Shown here piece by piece: positions 1 to 8,900 of a stretch of DNA of 26,879 nucleotides. This DNA comes from Apostichopus californicus. Taxonomy: Eukaryota; Echinodermata; Holothuroidea; Aspidochirotida; Stichopodidae. Location of the stretch: the NCBI GenBank assembly GCA_020650975.1, contig JAIPMN010010501.1:1-26879 (forward strand), written 5' to 3'. Below the pieces are notes generated by a model. The model saw nothing but the letters and a program-made list of their open reading frames with translations, was not told the origin of the DNA and ran no database searches. The translations under genes were made by a program, and so were the position numbers. Each line of letters opens with the position of its first letter. The first letter of the stretch is position 1.

Positions 1-121
1 ATCATCGTATATGTTTAGTACATGATCGTAAGTTTTTAGTACATGAACGTATAAAATTAGATCATCATTAACATCATCATATGTTGTGGTCCTTTTCGCG
101 TTCCATAAACTGCATGGTGCC

Positions 122-236
122 TGTAATAATGGCACGAATTGACGAAGATTGATTTGGTTCTGATTTATTGGTTGCTATCTGTCTTTATGTTCTGACCAAC
201 GCCCCGTTCTTGAGGGCGGTAGTCCATATTATAACA
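122..236 (-). repeat. Element A 3' LTR
   Basis: This 115-bp terminal repeat starts TG and ends CA on the plus strand. It matches 4648-4762 except for three substitutions. Its length is short for Ty3/gypsy LTRs. Confidence 0.93.
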
Positions 237-247
237 TCTCCCTTTTC
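237..247 (-). other. Element A polypurine tract
   Basis: On the minus strand this reads GAAAAGGGAGA and directly abuts the 3' LTR, the expected place for the primer of plus-strand DNA synthesis. Confidence 0.75.
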
Positions 248-268
248 AAACTAAAATGCAATTTACCT

Positions 269-608
269 TTAAATGATTATCTTTAACAGAGATACATAAC
301 ATAAAGAAAAAGAAAAAACTTTGTAATACAAAAAATCTTGTTCCCTTCTTGTTTTAATGTGTCTTCCTCTGGCTGACATCTGAACTTGAGATGTGTCTGT
401 ATCAGTTGTCTGTGTGTTGTTTGTCTGTGTGTTTGTTTCTTCTTGTTCTGTCTGTTGTGTTAGTGTGGTGTCTTGTGTATCTTCTTGTCTAGGTGATGGT
501 GGCGGTTCAGGTGTTTGTATTAAGTGTTTCCTGTTACGACGGAACGTTTGCTGTCCAGACTGAATAACATATGAACGAGGCTGTGGTGAATTTGCTACAA
601 CCACTGCC
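269..608 (-). pseudogene. Element A Pol C-terminal tail fragment
   Basis: This is the last open segment of the element's polyprotein. It joins the integrase segment through a one-base frame change at a T4/A4 stretch (about 609-618). The sequence is rich in Gln, Thr and Asp with Pro-Glu stretches and then basic residues, and has no catalytic motif. Such hydrophilic tails follow integrase in many Ty3/gypsy elements. The last residues run into the polypurine tract region. Function is not assignable beyond being the end of Pol. Confidence 0.6.
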
Positions 609-1734
609 TTTTCCAAAACTGATCATTCTTAAATCTAACTGTGTCTTCAACATTAATTTGTTTCAAGGGTCGTGCTTGTCTGTTATAGAAATACTTTTGC
701 TTTTCACACTTCTTTTGAAGCTTTGATTTTACATTCTTTGGTAACCTGGGCCTAAGCAATTTTGAAGTTGTAGGTAGTGTGGTGCGTGTTCGCCTTCTCA
801 TTAACAACTGAACAGGTGAATCACCATGCTCTAGGGGCGTATTTCTATAATTGAGAAGTGCCAGGAAAGCATCTTGCCCCGAAACTTTGGATTTCTTTAG
901 GATATTCTTTGCTATTTGCACAGCCTTTTCAGCTTCCCCATTAGACTGTGGGTAATGAGGAGACGATGTGACATGCTTGAAGCTATACTCTTTGCTAAAC
1001 TTCTTAAACTCCGACGAAGAATATTGAGGACCATTGTCTGAAATTACGACTGAGGGAATGCCATGCCTACTAAATTGCTGCTTTCACAAACTGATAATGG
1101 CATTGCTTTTAAGACTAGATAATTTGTTCACTTCAAACCACTTCGAATAATAATCCACTATTATCAGATAGTTTTCTGAATCAAATGTAAACAAGTCAGT
1201 GCCTACCCTTTCCCAAGGTCTTGAAGGTAGTTCATGGTTTATCATGGGCTCTTTACAGTTTTGATTGTTGAACATATTACAGGTTTCACATGTTTTCACA
1301 GCATCTGTAATATGACTAGCCATTCCTGGCCAAAACATTAAATCTCTTGCAAGTCTTTTTGATTTCTCTATGCCTTGGTGGCCTTCATGAGCCTTGTTGA
1401 CCATGAACTTCCTTAGACATCTCGGTACGACAAGTTTATGTGACTTAAAAATTAAATCATCTTCAACAAAAAGCTCACTTCTAAAATTCCAATAAGGCAG
1501 CAACTCCCTATCAAGGTTATCTCTACATTCAGGCCATCCTTGTAAGATTACATTTTTCAACGTTTGCATTAATGGATCAGCCTTAGTTTTATCTTGAAAC
1601 TCTTTCACACGCTCATCACTTATAGGCAACATATGTACCATACATACTGAAATTTCAATTGAATCATCGATATCATTTTCAGTGTGACCTTGAAAATTTC
1701 TGCTCAGTGCATCTGCTACAAACAGCTCAGAACC
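609..1734 (-). pseudogene. Element A integrase (broken)
   Basis: This segment encodes the RNase H connection end (ADALSR) and then integrase. The HHCC zinc finger is visible as HEGH followed by CETC. The catalytic core shows the first Asp in GTDLF, the second in SDNGP, and a Glu in the SNGEAE motif, so the D,D-35-E residues look intact. An in-frame TGA at 1084-1086 cuts the core between the first and second Asp. A frame change near 609 separates the C-terminal tail. Integrase would insert element DNA into the host chromosome; this copy cannot make a full-length enzyme as assembled. Confidence 0.88.
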
Positions 1735-1741
1735 TTTTTTT

Positions 1742-2534
1742 GTATTTCACATTCATTGCATACTTTTGCAGTTTTAACAGCATACGCTGTAGTCGAGGGG
1801 GTGCTTGTGCTAGTGGTTTCTTCATGATTGGCTCCAGTGGTTTGTGGTCTGTTTCAACATCAAATTCGCGCCCAAATACATATTGGTGAAACTTTTGGCA
1901 GCCAAAAACAATTGCTACCAGTTCTTTCTCAATTTGAGCATAACGCTGCTGTGACTCAGTAAATGCTTTTGAAGCAAACGCTATTGGATGGTTATCCTGA
2001 AGAAGTACTGCACCCAGTGGCGGAGCGTCCATACAGTCAGGGGGCGGATCCCCCCACCCCCTGACGGACTCAAATGGACTGCTGGCGCCCTTTTCAGCTT
2101 TTTACCTCTTTTACTTATTCGCGATTATTGACTTTTTTATTGCGCTCTCATCTACCTATTGACATTTGTCACACCTTTTTTTGGCGATGACACCTATTTA
2201 CACTACGTTTATCTGCAAATTAGCAAGGCCCGGAAAGGGTCATTTCCGGCGATCTAGGAAGTATCTTTACTCAAAAATTTCGGTACAGTCCGCGCCAACC
2301 CGTGGTGGCGCTCCGCTTAGATAGTGTCGGAAGCGCCCCTACAGACCATTCTCGCCCCCCTTGACCAATACCCCTAGCTCCGCCACTGACTGCACCAACA
2401 CCTCTACTGGAGCTATCGACACTAATAATCACTGGTTTGTTAACATCATAATAGTGCAAGACTGGAGCTTCAGTCACCAGTCTTTTCAACTCATTAAACG
2501 ACTTTTCCTGATCATGTGACCAATGCCACTGAAT
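1742..2534 (-). pseudogene. Element A RNase H, split by a MITE
   Basis: RNase H would remove the RNA strand during reverse transcription. The first part carries the first catalytic Asp in SVDSSS and stops at 2389-2396; the second part resumes at 2014 with IEKELVAI (Glu) and ETDHKPL (Asp). The 374-bp MITE between them duplicated eight bases, so a few codons appear on both sides of the insertion. Downstream, a T7 run at 1735-1741 puts the following integrase out of frame. Upstream, an in-frame TAA at 2535-2537 separates this from reverse transcriptase. Confidence 0.88.
2015..2388. mobile_element. hAT-type MITE in element A RNase H
   Basis: This 374-bp insertion has inverted ends CAGTGGCGGAGC and GCTCCGCCACTG. 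It is flanked on both sides by the same eight bases, ACTGCACC (2007-2014 and 2389-2396). CAG-starting ends with an 8-bp target duplication are typical of hAT transposons. It has no transposase reading frame, so it is a non-autonomous element. Removing it with one target copy makes the RNase H reading frame continuous. Confidence 0.92.
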
Positions 2535-2537
2535 TTA

Positions 2538-3025
2538 TTTTTCCAACAATTTTCTCAACGGGGCTGTACATTCAGACAAATTTTTGACAAACTTTGCTAA
2601 GTAATTTATCATACCCAAGAATTGTTTCAATTCTGTTTTGTTTGTAGGTTTTTCCATGTTTACGACTGCATCTACTTTGATAGGATCTGGTTTTAAACCA
2701 TTTTCTGTTAACTTGTGACCAATGTATGTTACTTCCTTAACATTGAATTTACACTTGGCCTGATTTAGTTTCAGATTTCTCTCTTTCACTCTATCAAGTA
2801 CTGTCTTTAAGCGTAGATCGTGTTGCTCACGGTTTACCCCCCACACTAGTATGTCGTCCATAATAACTTCAACGCCATCTAGTCCCTCAAACATCTGCGA
2901 CATGACGCGTTGAAATATCTCTGGAGCGGATTTGATGCCAAATGGGAGTCTTGTATATCTGTAGCAGCCAAATGGACTGTTAAAAGTGCAAAAACGAGAA
3001 CTTTCATTATCGAGTGCAAGCTGCC
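2538..3025 (-). pseudogene. Element A reverse transcriptase, main part
   Basis: This open segment holds most of the reverse transcriptase palm and thumb. Visible motifs are RLPFGI followed by SAPEIFQR, the catalytic box as VIMDDILV, and later FLGMINYL. It is in a different frame from the gag-protease segment. The change falls at an A6 run on the plus strand (3026-3031), where one base fewer would restore continuity. It ends at the in-frame TAA at 2535-2537. The YxDD box here is IMDD, with both aspartates kept. Confidence 0.9.
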
Positions 3026-4617
3026 AAAAAACCACAATTCGCATCAAGTGTTGAAAACCCTTTGGCATTCGGGTGCCGTGAAATTACTCCATCTATGGTT
3101 TTCATGGGATAGTATTCCCGTTCAATTGCATCGTTCAGGTCTTTTGGATCTAAACAAATTCTGATACGATCAAGTCCTGGTTTCACAACCGTAACCATGC
3201 TGTTCACCCATTCGCTAGGTCTTTCTTCTTTGACGATTACTCCTAATTTCTCCATTTGACTCAGTTCATCGCGAACTCTCTCTCGGATTGCTATCGGTAC
3301 TCGTCGTGGCGCATGTACTACTGGCTTTGAATCTGCCTTAATCTGTATGTGGTATTTACCAGGCAGGCAACCCAGACCTTTGAAGACATCTGCATATTCT
3401 TCTTGAATATTAGAGCTTGTATTGACCGCATCAACTCTTTTGATCAGTCCCAGACGTACACTTGTCTGTAGTCCCAGAAGTGGTTTTACGTTTTCTCTCA
3501 CAACTTGAAATTCAACGTCATAGAATTTGTTATTGTGTTCACACAATAATGTTGACTTTCCCAATGGTTTTACACGTTTTCCGAAGTAAGAAACTAATTT
3601 AACTTTCGACTTTTGTTTTGTTTCCAATAACATTTTGTGTGCCGTTACTGGAAGAATGTTACATCGAGCACCTGTATCTATCTTGAAATCAATCATTTCG
3701 CCTTCAGTGTCGAGCATCACATGCCATTCTGTTTCGTTATCTCTTGTAGTAATTGTATCAACAAATATATAGTCTACTTCTGACTCTGATGAGGCATTGT
3801 TTTCTTCAACCGTATTTACCTGATCTTGTGACTTCTTATTGAATTGATTTCCTGTCCTGTTTGTTTTGTTTTCTCTAGTACGAGCAAAGTGATTTGGCTT
3901 GCTACATTTGTGGCAAATTTGTCCTTCAGCTGGACACTTATTTGGGTGGTGTTCATAGCCACACTTTCCACATTCGTTGTAATTCTGGTTTTGGGGTCTT
4001 GGTCTCATCGAACTAGGCTTGTTTACAAATGGCTTAGACCTAAGTGCATCTACTGTTAGTCCTACATTTGAATCCTTGCTGTACAGCGAAGTCATTTGTA
4101 CTTTGCTTACCTCGGAAGCCTTACAAATGTTAATTGCAGTTTGCAGGGTTAAATCACTGTTGCGAAGTAGCCTTTCACGTACTGAATTGTCAATAATACC
4201 AACAACAATTCTGTCGCGAATCATGTCGTCATACAATGAACCCGACTCGCACGTCTTTGCTTTGTTTCTTAGATCTGTTAAAAACTGTTCAAATGACTCA
4301 CCCGTTAACTGAAATCTAGAGTTAAACATGTGCCTTTCATAAGTCACATTCTTTTTCGGCGTGAAATGTTCCTCAAACTTTTGCAAGATTGTTTTCAAAT
4401 CATCGCTTTTCTCAGTTTCGCTAAACTGGAACGAGTTATACACATCGAGCCCGTCATCTCCAATAACGTGCAGTAGTGTACTATACTGCACCGCAGGCGT
4501 TTGTGTGTCCATACCCGAAGCTGTCATATATAGTTGGAATTTTTGTTTCCATTTTCTCCATGATTCCGAAAGATTTCCTTCTACAGATAGTCCATCGGGT
4601 GGCTTGAGACCTTCCAT
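3026..4617 (-). pseudogene. Element A gag, protease and start of reverse transcriptase
   Basis: This is one open frame of about 530 codons starting at the ATG at 4617, 30 bases downstream of the primer-binding site; frames further upstream offer only a GTG. The first ~175 residues are a gag-like capsid domain. Around residues 215-250 are two zinc knuckles; in the second (CHKC...H) the final Cys is replaced by Arg. The aspartic protease motif DTG lies near residue 315. Reverse transcriptase begins after a DELSQMEKLGVI stretch, near residue 440. The frame then breaks at the A6 run at 3026-3031. Gag would form particles, and the protease would cut the polyprotein. Confidence 0.9.
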
Positions 4618-4633
4618 TGTCACAAAGAATTTT

Positions 4634-4647
4634 CACTTCTGACACCA
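4634..4647 (-). other. Element A primer-binding site (tRNA-Leu-like)
   Basis: On the minus strand this reads TGGTGTCAGAAGTG immediately after the 5' LTR with no spacer. Its complement ends in CTGACACCA, as animal tRNA-Leu 3' ends do. The tRNA identity is from general knowledge, not a search. Confidence 0.7.
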
Positions 4648-4762
4648 TGTAATAATGGCACGGATTGACGAAGATTGATTTGGTTCTGATTTATTGGTTG
4701 CTATCTGTCTTTATGTTCTGACCAACTCCCCGTGCTTGAGGGCGGTAGTCCATATTATAACA
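4648..4762 (-). repeat. Element A 5' LTR
   Basis: This 115-bp copy is the partner of 122-236, with TG and CA ends. It differs at three positions. The primer-binding site next to it marks it as the 5' LTR of the minus-strand element. Confidence 0.93.
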
Positions 4763-4948
4763 ACCTGCAGTATTCATAGTGACCTCAGAAATGCATCACT
4801 TGCGTTGATTTTATTTGTGGTGAATATTCAGTTACAATCAACTGGTGCCTGTTCATTCAGTTTGTGGTATATTGTGTATCATAAAAGGTTCTGAGCTGTC
4901 ATTTCGCAAGATATTTTCTGCAATGAGGGTATGGAGAAAACTGCATGA

Positions 4949-5170
4949 GTCTTAACCTCAAACAAACAATTACAGGAGCAGACTGACATACCTTCATACT
5001 TGCAGGGAATTGATGTCGAAAAGAGGCCTCGGCCGTTCATACTATGCCTTAACGCAGACAACAAGTCCAATGCAAAGCTTCGTTATAATAGAAGAGAACA
5101 AAATGTCCTTCAAGGTTGGGGGATACGCTATTGTAGTCCAATAGTCAACTCGCACCTGGTTGACCTACAG
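4949..5170 (+). other. Unassigned open frame, 74 codons
   Basis: The frame is open from a TGA at 4946 to a TGA at 5171 and has no early ATG. It includes an acceptor-like TTGCAG at 5000-5005 and a donor-like CAAG/GTTGGG near 5114. The translation is mixed in composition, not low-complexity, but I do not recognise it. Its phase at that donor would not fit exon 1 or 2 of the HECT-type gene. It may be chance. Confidence 0.15.
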
Positions 5171-5284
5171 TGACCTGTATTAGTTTCTTTGAATTTTAGT
5201 GGCCATATTCGCATCACAAAGGTACCTTCTGATCAAACTTGTCCATAAGTTGACTATGAGGCGCCGTTTGTGACAATATTTTAT

Positions 5285-5480
5285 AACCAATATATATAGG
5301 TTATGATATAACTTATATATATATAGTTTATAACATAACCAATATATATAGGTTATGATATAACTTATATATATATAGTTTATAACATAACCAATATATA
5401 TAGGTTATGATATAACCATTATATATATATATAGTTTATAATATAACCAATATATATAGTTTATAATATGACAATATTTT
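5285..5480. repeat. AT-rich tandem repeat, 52-bp period
   Basis: Units begin AACCAATATATATAGG at 5285, 5337 and 5389, giving an exact 52-bp spacing. The third and later units are diverged and shortened. Each unit holds near-palindromic blocks such as GGTTATGATATAAC. Confidence 0.85.
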
Positions 5481-5885
5481 ATAACCAATATATAGGATAT
5501 GACTGGAATAGAACTCCAACAAACGGCAAAAGAGGCGTGGTTAGAGCTAGAGGCCACACGCAATGCATATAACACATACTGTACAAAGCTATGTACCTAT
5601 CCTCTCTACCGCTATAATATCTTCATCACGAGAAGATCGCGATTAATGATTCAAGTTATAATTTGAAGGGCGCCCTCTTACCGTGTAAAGTTAAGTAATA
5701 TCAGGATTAAGTGGTATTTCACCCCATTACTACTAACAATATTAACATATGGATTGTCGCATCTTCTAAGTGCACTGTCTTGTATTATCTCATGCATGCA
5801 ACGTTTTCGCACTATCGATAAGTTTGGACGATAACGTTTCACTATAAAAATTAACCAAAATAAACCGACAATACACAACCACAAC

Positions 5886-5980
5886 ATGACACAACCAAAT
5901 AACTTCCCGTTAAATGACGAACAGTTTAGATTAGTGGCAAGAAGAGTCATGAGAGGCAGGGGAGTGCAGAGGCTCAACAG
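5886..5980 (+). CDS. HECT-type gene, exon 1 (start exon)
   Basis: The ATG at 5886 has A at position -3 and an in-frame stop upstream at 5832, with no other ATG between them. The 31 codons are hydrophilic, ending in an Arg-Gly stretch (VMRGRGVQRLN). The donor CAACAG/GTAGGC leaves two bases of a codon, which is exactly what the acceptor at 7785 needs to complete Arg. The assignment rests on this phase match and on the similar Arg-Gly composition of exon 2; no homologue was checked. Confidence 0.6.
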
Positions 5981-8900
5981 GTAGGCTAAGTAAATAGCAT
6001 CTAGCCTAAAGTTAGACCTAACACTAGGCTTAACACTAAGTAACGATGTTTATTATTACAGATAGAACTTCGTATGTATGATAGGTCTAGTCGGTGCTAT
6101 CGCTCCCCTGTGCACCAGCCTAACTAAGTTTACCAACTGTGAATATTGCCAGGTGCATTGGACATATAACAATCTCGTTCCTATGCGTCGTTGAGATTAA
6201 TTATATAATTCGTACTCACAAGTTTTCTAGATGCTGAAAGTGTATCTATTTTTTTATGACCATGATTGGCTGACAGTATAAGCCTACCATAGATTGCTAC
6301 ATACAAATCTCTGTATATAGGGGGACATCCCGCGAGTCAGAAGGCCCGCGAGTCAGAAGACCCGCGTGACCGACAACAGGTCCGCGAGTTACAAGGCCCG
6401 CGAGTCAGAAGGCCCGCGAGTCAGAAGGCCCGCGAGACCGAAACTCGAAAAGGGCCCGCGAGATCTACAGGCCCACGAGACCGACGGCCCGCGAGTCAGA
6501 AGGCCCGCGAGACCGAAAGTAACAGGAGATTTCTAGCTGGTCAGATGTAGTTTGACACACTGATTTGAGAAAGAAGAAAAAAACATTACGAGACTGTGTG
6601 CGAACATCCTCCAAATCGGGACAATATAGGGGCGCCGCTGGGCGCGTGCGCGGCTTTCCTTCGCCGCACCCAGGACTGAGGGCAAACACAATTGGTCTCC
6701 TTCCCAGGTAAAGGGTTATTATATCAAGCTCCGTTGTCGGTGAGAGCGACTGCGCTCTTGCAGTAAATCAGGGGCCGGTCTGTTCACACAGAGGCAGTCA
6801 ATGGTTCATCGTATAATGACCATTTCATTACACCCGACCCTGTCTTTAGGAGTTATTGCGTTTTTTGGCCTCTAACTGACCTTTGTTGACCTTAACAGGC
6901 CAGGGTTTCCGCCAAGGGGGGGGGGGGAAGGGGGGATTTGTCCCCCCTTATAAAATTAAGGGAGGTATAATCCCCCCTTTTATTGCTAAGTTTCAGTTTT
7001 CTGAAATCATATTGTGTCAACTCATTGATGATATTATAAAATATAAATGAAAGAAATAAAACGGGGGGAAATTTAGACAATTTTGGAGGGGTTCGGAATC
7101 GTGAATACCAAAATTAGGCCTAAATTTCAACTTCTTTAACATAAAATGATGTTGTACTATTGCAAATGACACTGTTGGACGTCAGTAGTACAAATTAAAA
7201 GCTGATAGAATCACGCCCCTCAAAACCAAACAAAAAATGTTTTAAAACCAAAAAATTTTCTTGGGGGTGTCCCCCTTTTGGTCACCCCCCTTTTTGGCAA
7301 TCCTGGCGGAAACCCTGCAGGCACCAACACATAGGGTTGATCTATTCTATGTGACGAAGCTACATGCCAAGTATGACGTTGATGAAATTTACGGACACAC
7401 ACACATACAAAGCTGACTACATAGATTCCTTTGACAAGGAATCAAATAGATTCCAATTCAGTCTCGCGAACCTTCTGGCTCGCTGACCCTTTTGATTTTT
7501 AACCTTCGGTCTCGCAGGCCCTTTTCAAGTTTTGGTCTCGCGGGCCTTCTGACTCGCGGGCTTTTTCCTAGTTTCGGTCTCCCGGGCCTTCTGACTCGCG
7601 GGCCCTTTCCAAGTTTCGGTCTCGCGAGCCCTTTCCGAGTTTCGGTCTCGCAGGCCTTCTGACTCGCGGGCCCTTTCCGAGTTTCGGTCTCGCGGGCCTT
7701 CTGACTCGCGGGCTGTAACCGTATATAGCATATATTGGAAAATTATAAAACTGTCCTTTTAATGCATGTTTTTCTCTTTAACAGGGATACATTTCAGACT
7801 GCACAACATGGAATTCAAGACATTTTCAGGCTATCGGGTAGAGGGAGAGGGAGAAGCCATAACCGACAAGTTGGGCTTCAGCCTGTCAGGACAAGTAGAG
7901 GCACTGGAAGCAGAAACCATCCATATCCATATAGGCCTTCACCACAGACGTCAGGAAAATCGATGGACATAATCCTGCTACCCACCTCAGACATGTATGT
8001 TATGCATTCACATTTTATATTATTTTGTGTGATTGTGAAGCCTCTTACTTAGTGAATAGATTATCCCTATTTTATGTGAAGAATAATCATGAGTGGGCAG
8101 GCATAATATAAAAATGATATTTTTACAATGTTAATAATTTGCAAAATATCTAACATCAATGCATAATTTACAGTAAAAATTTATTTACAAAGTAAAACTT
8201 ATTGTCATATACCTGCAATTGAATATTTCATTATTTAGTGTTGGGCCATCTTAAGGCAAAATATATGTGTTTATGAAGTGCTTTCTTTACTTATCATGGC
8301 ACACAAGTTTAATAAATGTTTTTCTTTCCAACTTTAAGGTCTTTAATTGTACGGGGACAAGCCAGAGCAAAACTCCATCAACAAGGTTTTGTTTTGGATA
8401 AGTTCCTTATTCAAAGGTCATGGCAGGAAGATGAGGTTCAGAGAAGGCTACATGAAGCCTTTGCGGACAAATTGGATGACAGTCCCCCCCATAAGGTATT
8501 TAAAGCAGTTCACAGCAACCTTTTATATAACCATGATACAATAAAAATGCCAGGAACAGGTGTTCAAGTGGGGAAGGGGGGGGGGGGAATAGTGTCAACC
8601 TTTATGATTTGTTTTTCAAAACTAAAGAATGGGATTTAAAAAATCTGGTGGTGCTGTTGTACACCTATACTCCTTGAGTCCTATAAACTTTTGCTCCCAT
8701 TATAATTTTAATTACCACTGCAGCACACCCATGCAGCTGAAAAGTTCTTGCATGTGAGACATATGTGCCCCTACCTGCCCCATATCAATGTGCTTGAATA
8801 TATCCTGAAGAAAATTCTGACCTCTACTTTTCAGCCCCACACCAGGCCATATATATACAGGAGTGCTAGACATATTTTGGGCCCCTGTGAGACAAGTGCT

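Larger units (their letters stand above)
122..4762 (-). mobile_element. Ty3/gypsy LTR retrotransposon, element A (degraded)
   Basis: This is a complete but inactivated LTR retrotransposon lying on the minus strand. In its own 5'-to-3' order it has a 115-bp LTR, a primer-binding site, gag, protease, reverse transcriptase, RNase H, integrase, a polypurine tract and the second LTR. This order (integrase after RNase H) is that of Ty3/gypsy, not Ty1/copia. The two LTRs differ at 3 of 115 positions by eye. The coding region is broken by frameshifts near 3026, 1735 and 609, in-frame stops at 2535 and 1084, and a hAT-type MITE at 2015-2388. No env-like gene is visible. The five bases outside the two ends (GTGCC and ACCTG) do not match, so no target duplication is seen. 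Confidence 0.93.
4763..5885. other. Upstream region of the HECT-type gene
   Basis: No convincing gene is seen here. It holds an AT-rich tandem repeat (5285-5480) and an unassigned plus-strand open frame without a good start (4949-5170). Just before the proposed start codon is a TATAAAAA stretch at 5843-5850. That is only 43 bases upstream of the ATG, so calling it a promoter element would be speculation. Confidence 0.5.
5981..7784 (+). other. Intron 1, mostly a foldback element
   Basis: This intron has GTAGGC at its 5' end and TTTAACAG at its 3' end. About 1.4 kb of its 1.8 kb is the inverted-repeat element 6321-7720. The 340 bases before the element show nothing I can name. Confidence 0.55.

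Noticed and set aside
5678..5977. Minus-strand open frame with a hydrophobic segment
   Set aside because: It lies opposite the proposed start exon, has no family resemblance, and its hydrophobic part comes from AT-rich sequence.
6329..6521. CRISPR-like array of 16-base direct repeats
   Set aside because: The units abut with little or no spacer, come in two kinds, and are mirrored at 7462-7715. This is a transposon arm in animal-like DNA.
7525..7731. Minus-strand open frame encoding a charged Arg-Glu-rich repeat protein
   Set aside because: It is a by-product of reading the foldback element's CG-rich units; its periodicity is that of the DNA repeat.
7766..7972. Alternative plus-strand frame across exon 2
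   Set aside because: It ends before the GTATGT donor and does not agree in phase with exons 1 and 3, unlike the frame chosen.
8576..8587. G12 run as a G-quadruplex regulatory site
   Set aside because: It is a simple homopolymer inside an intron with no conserved context.
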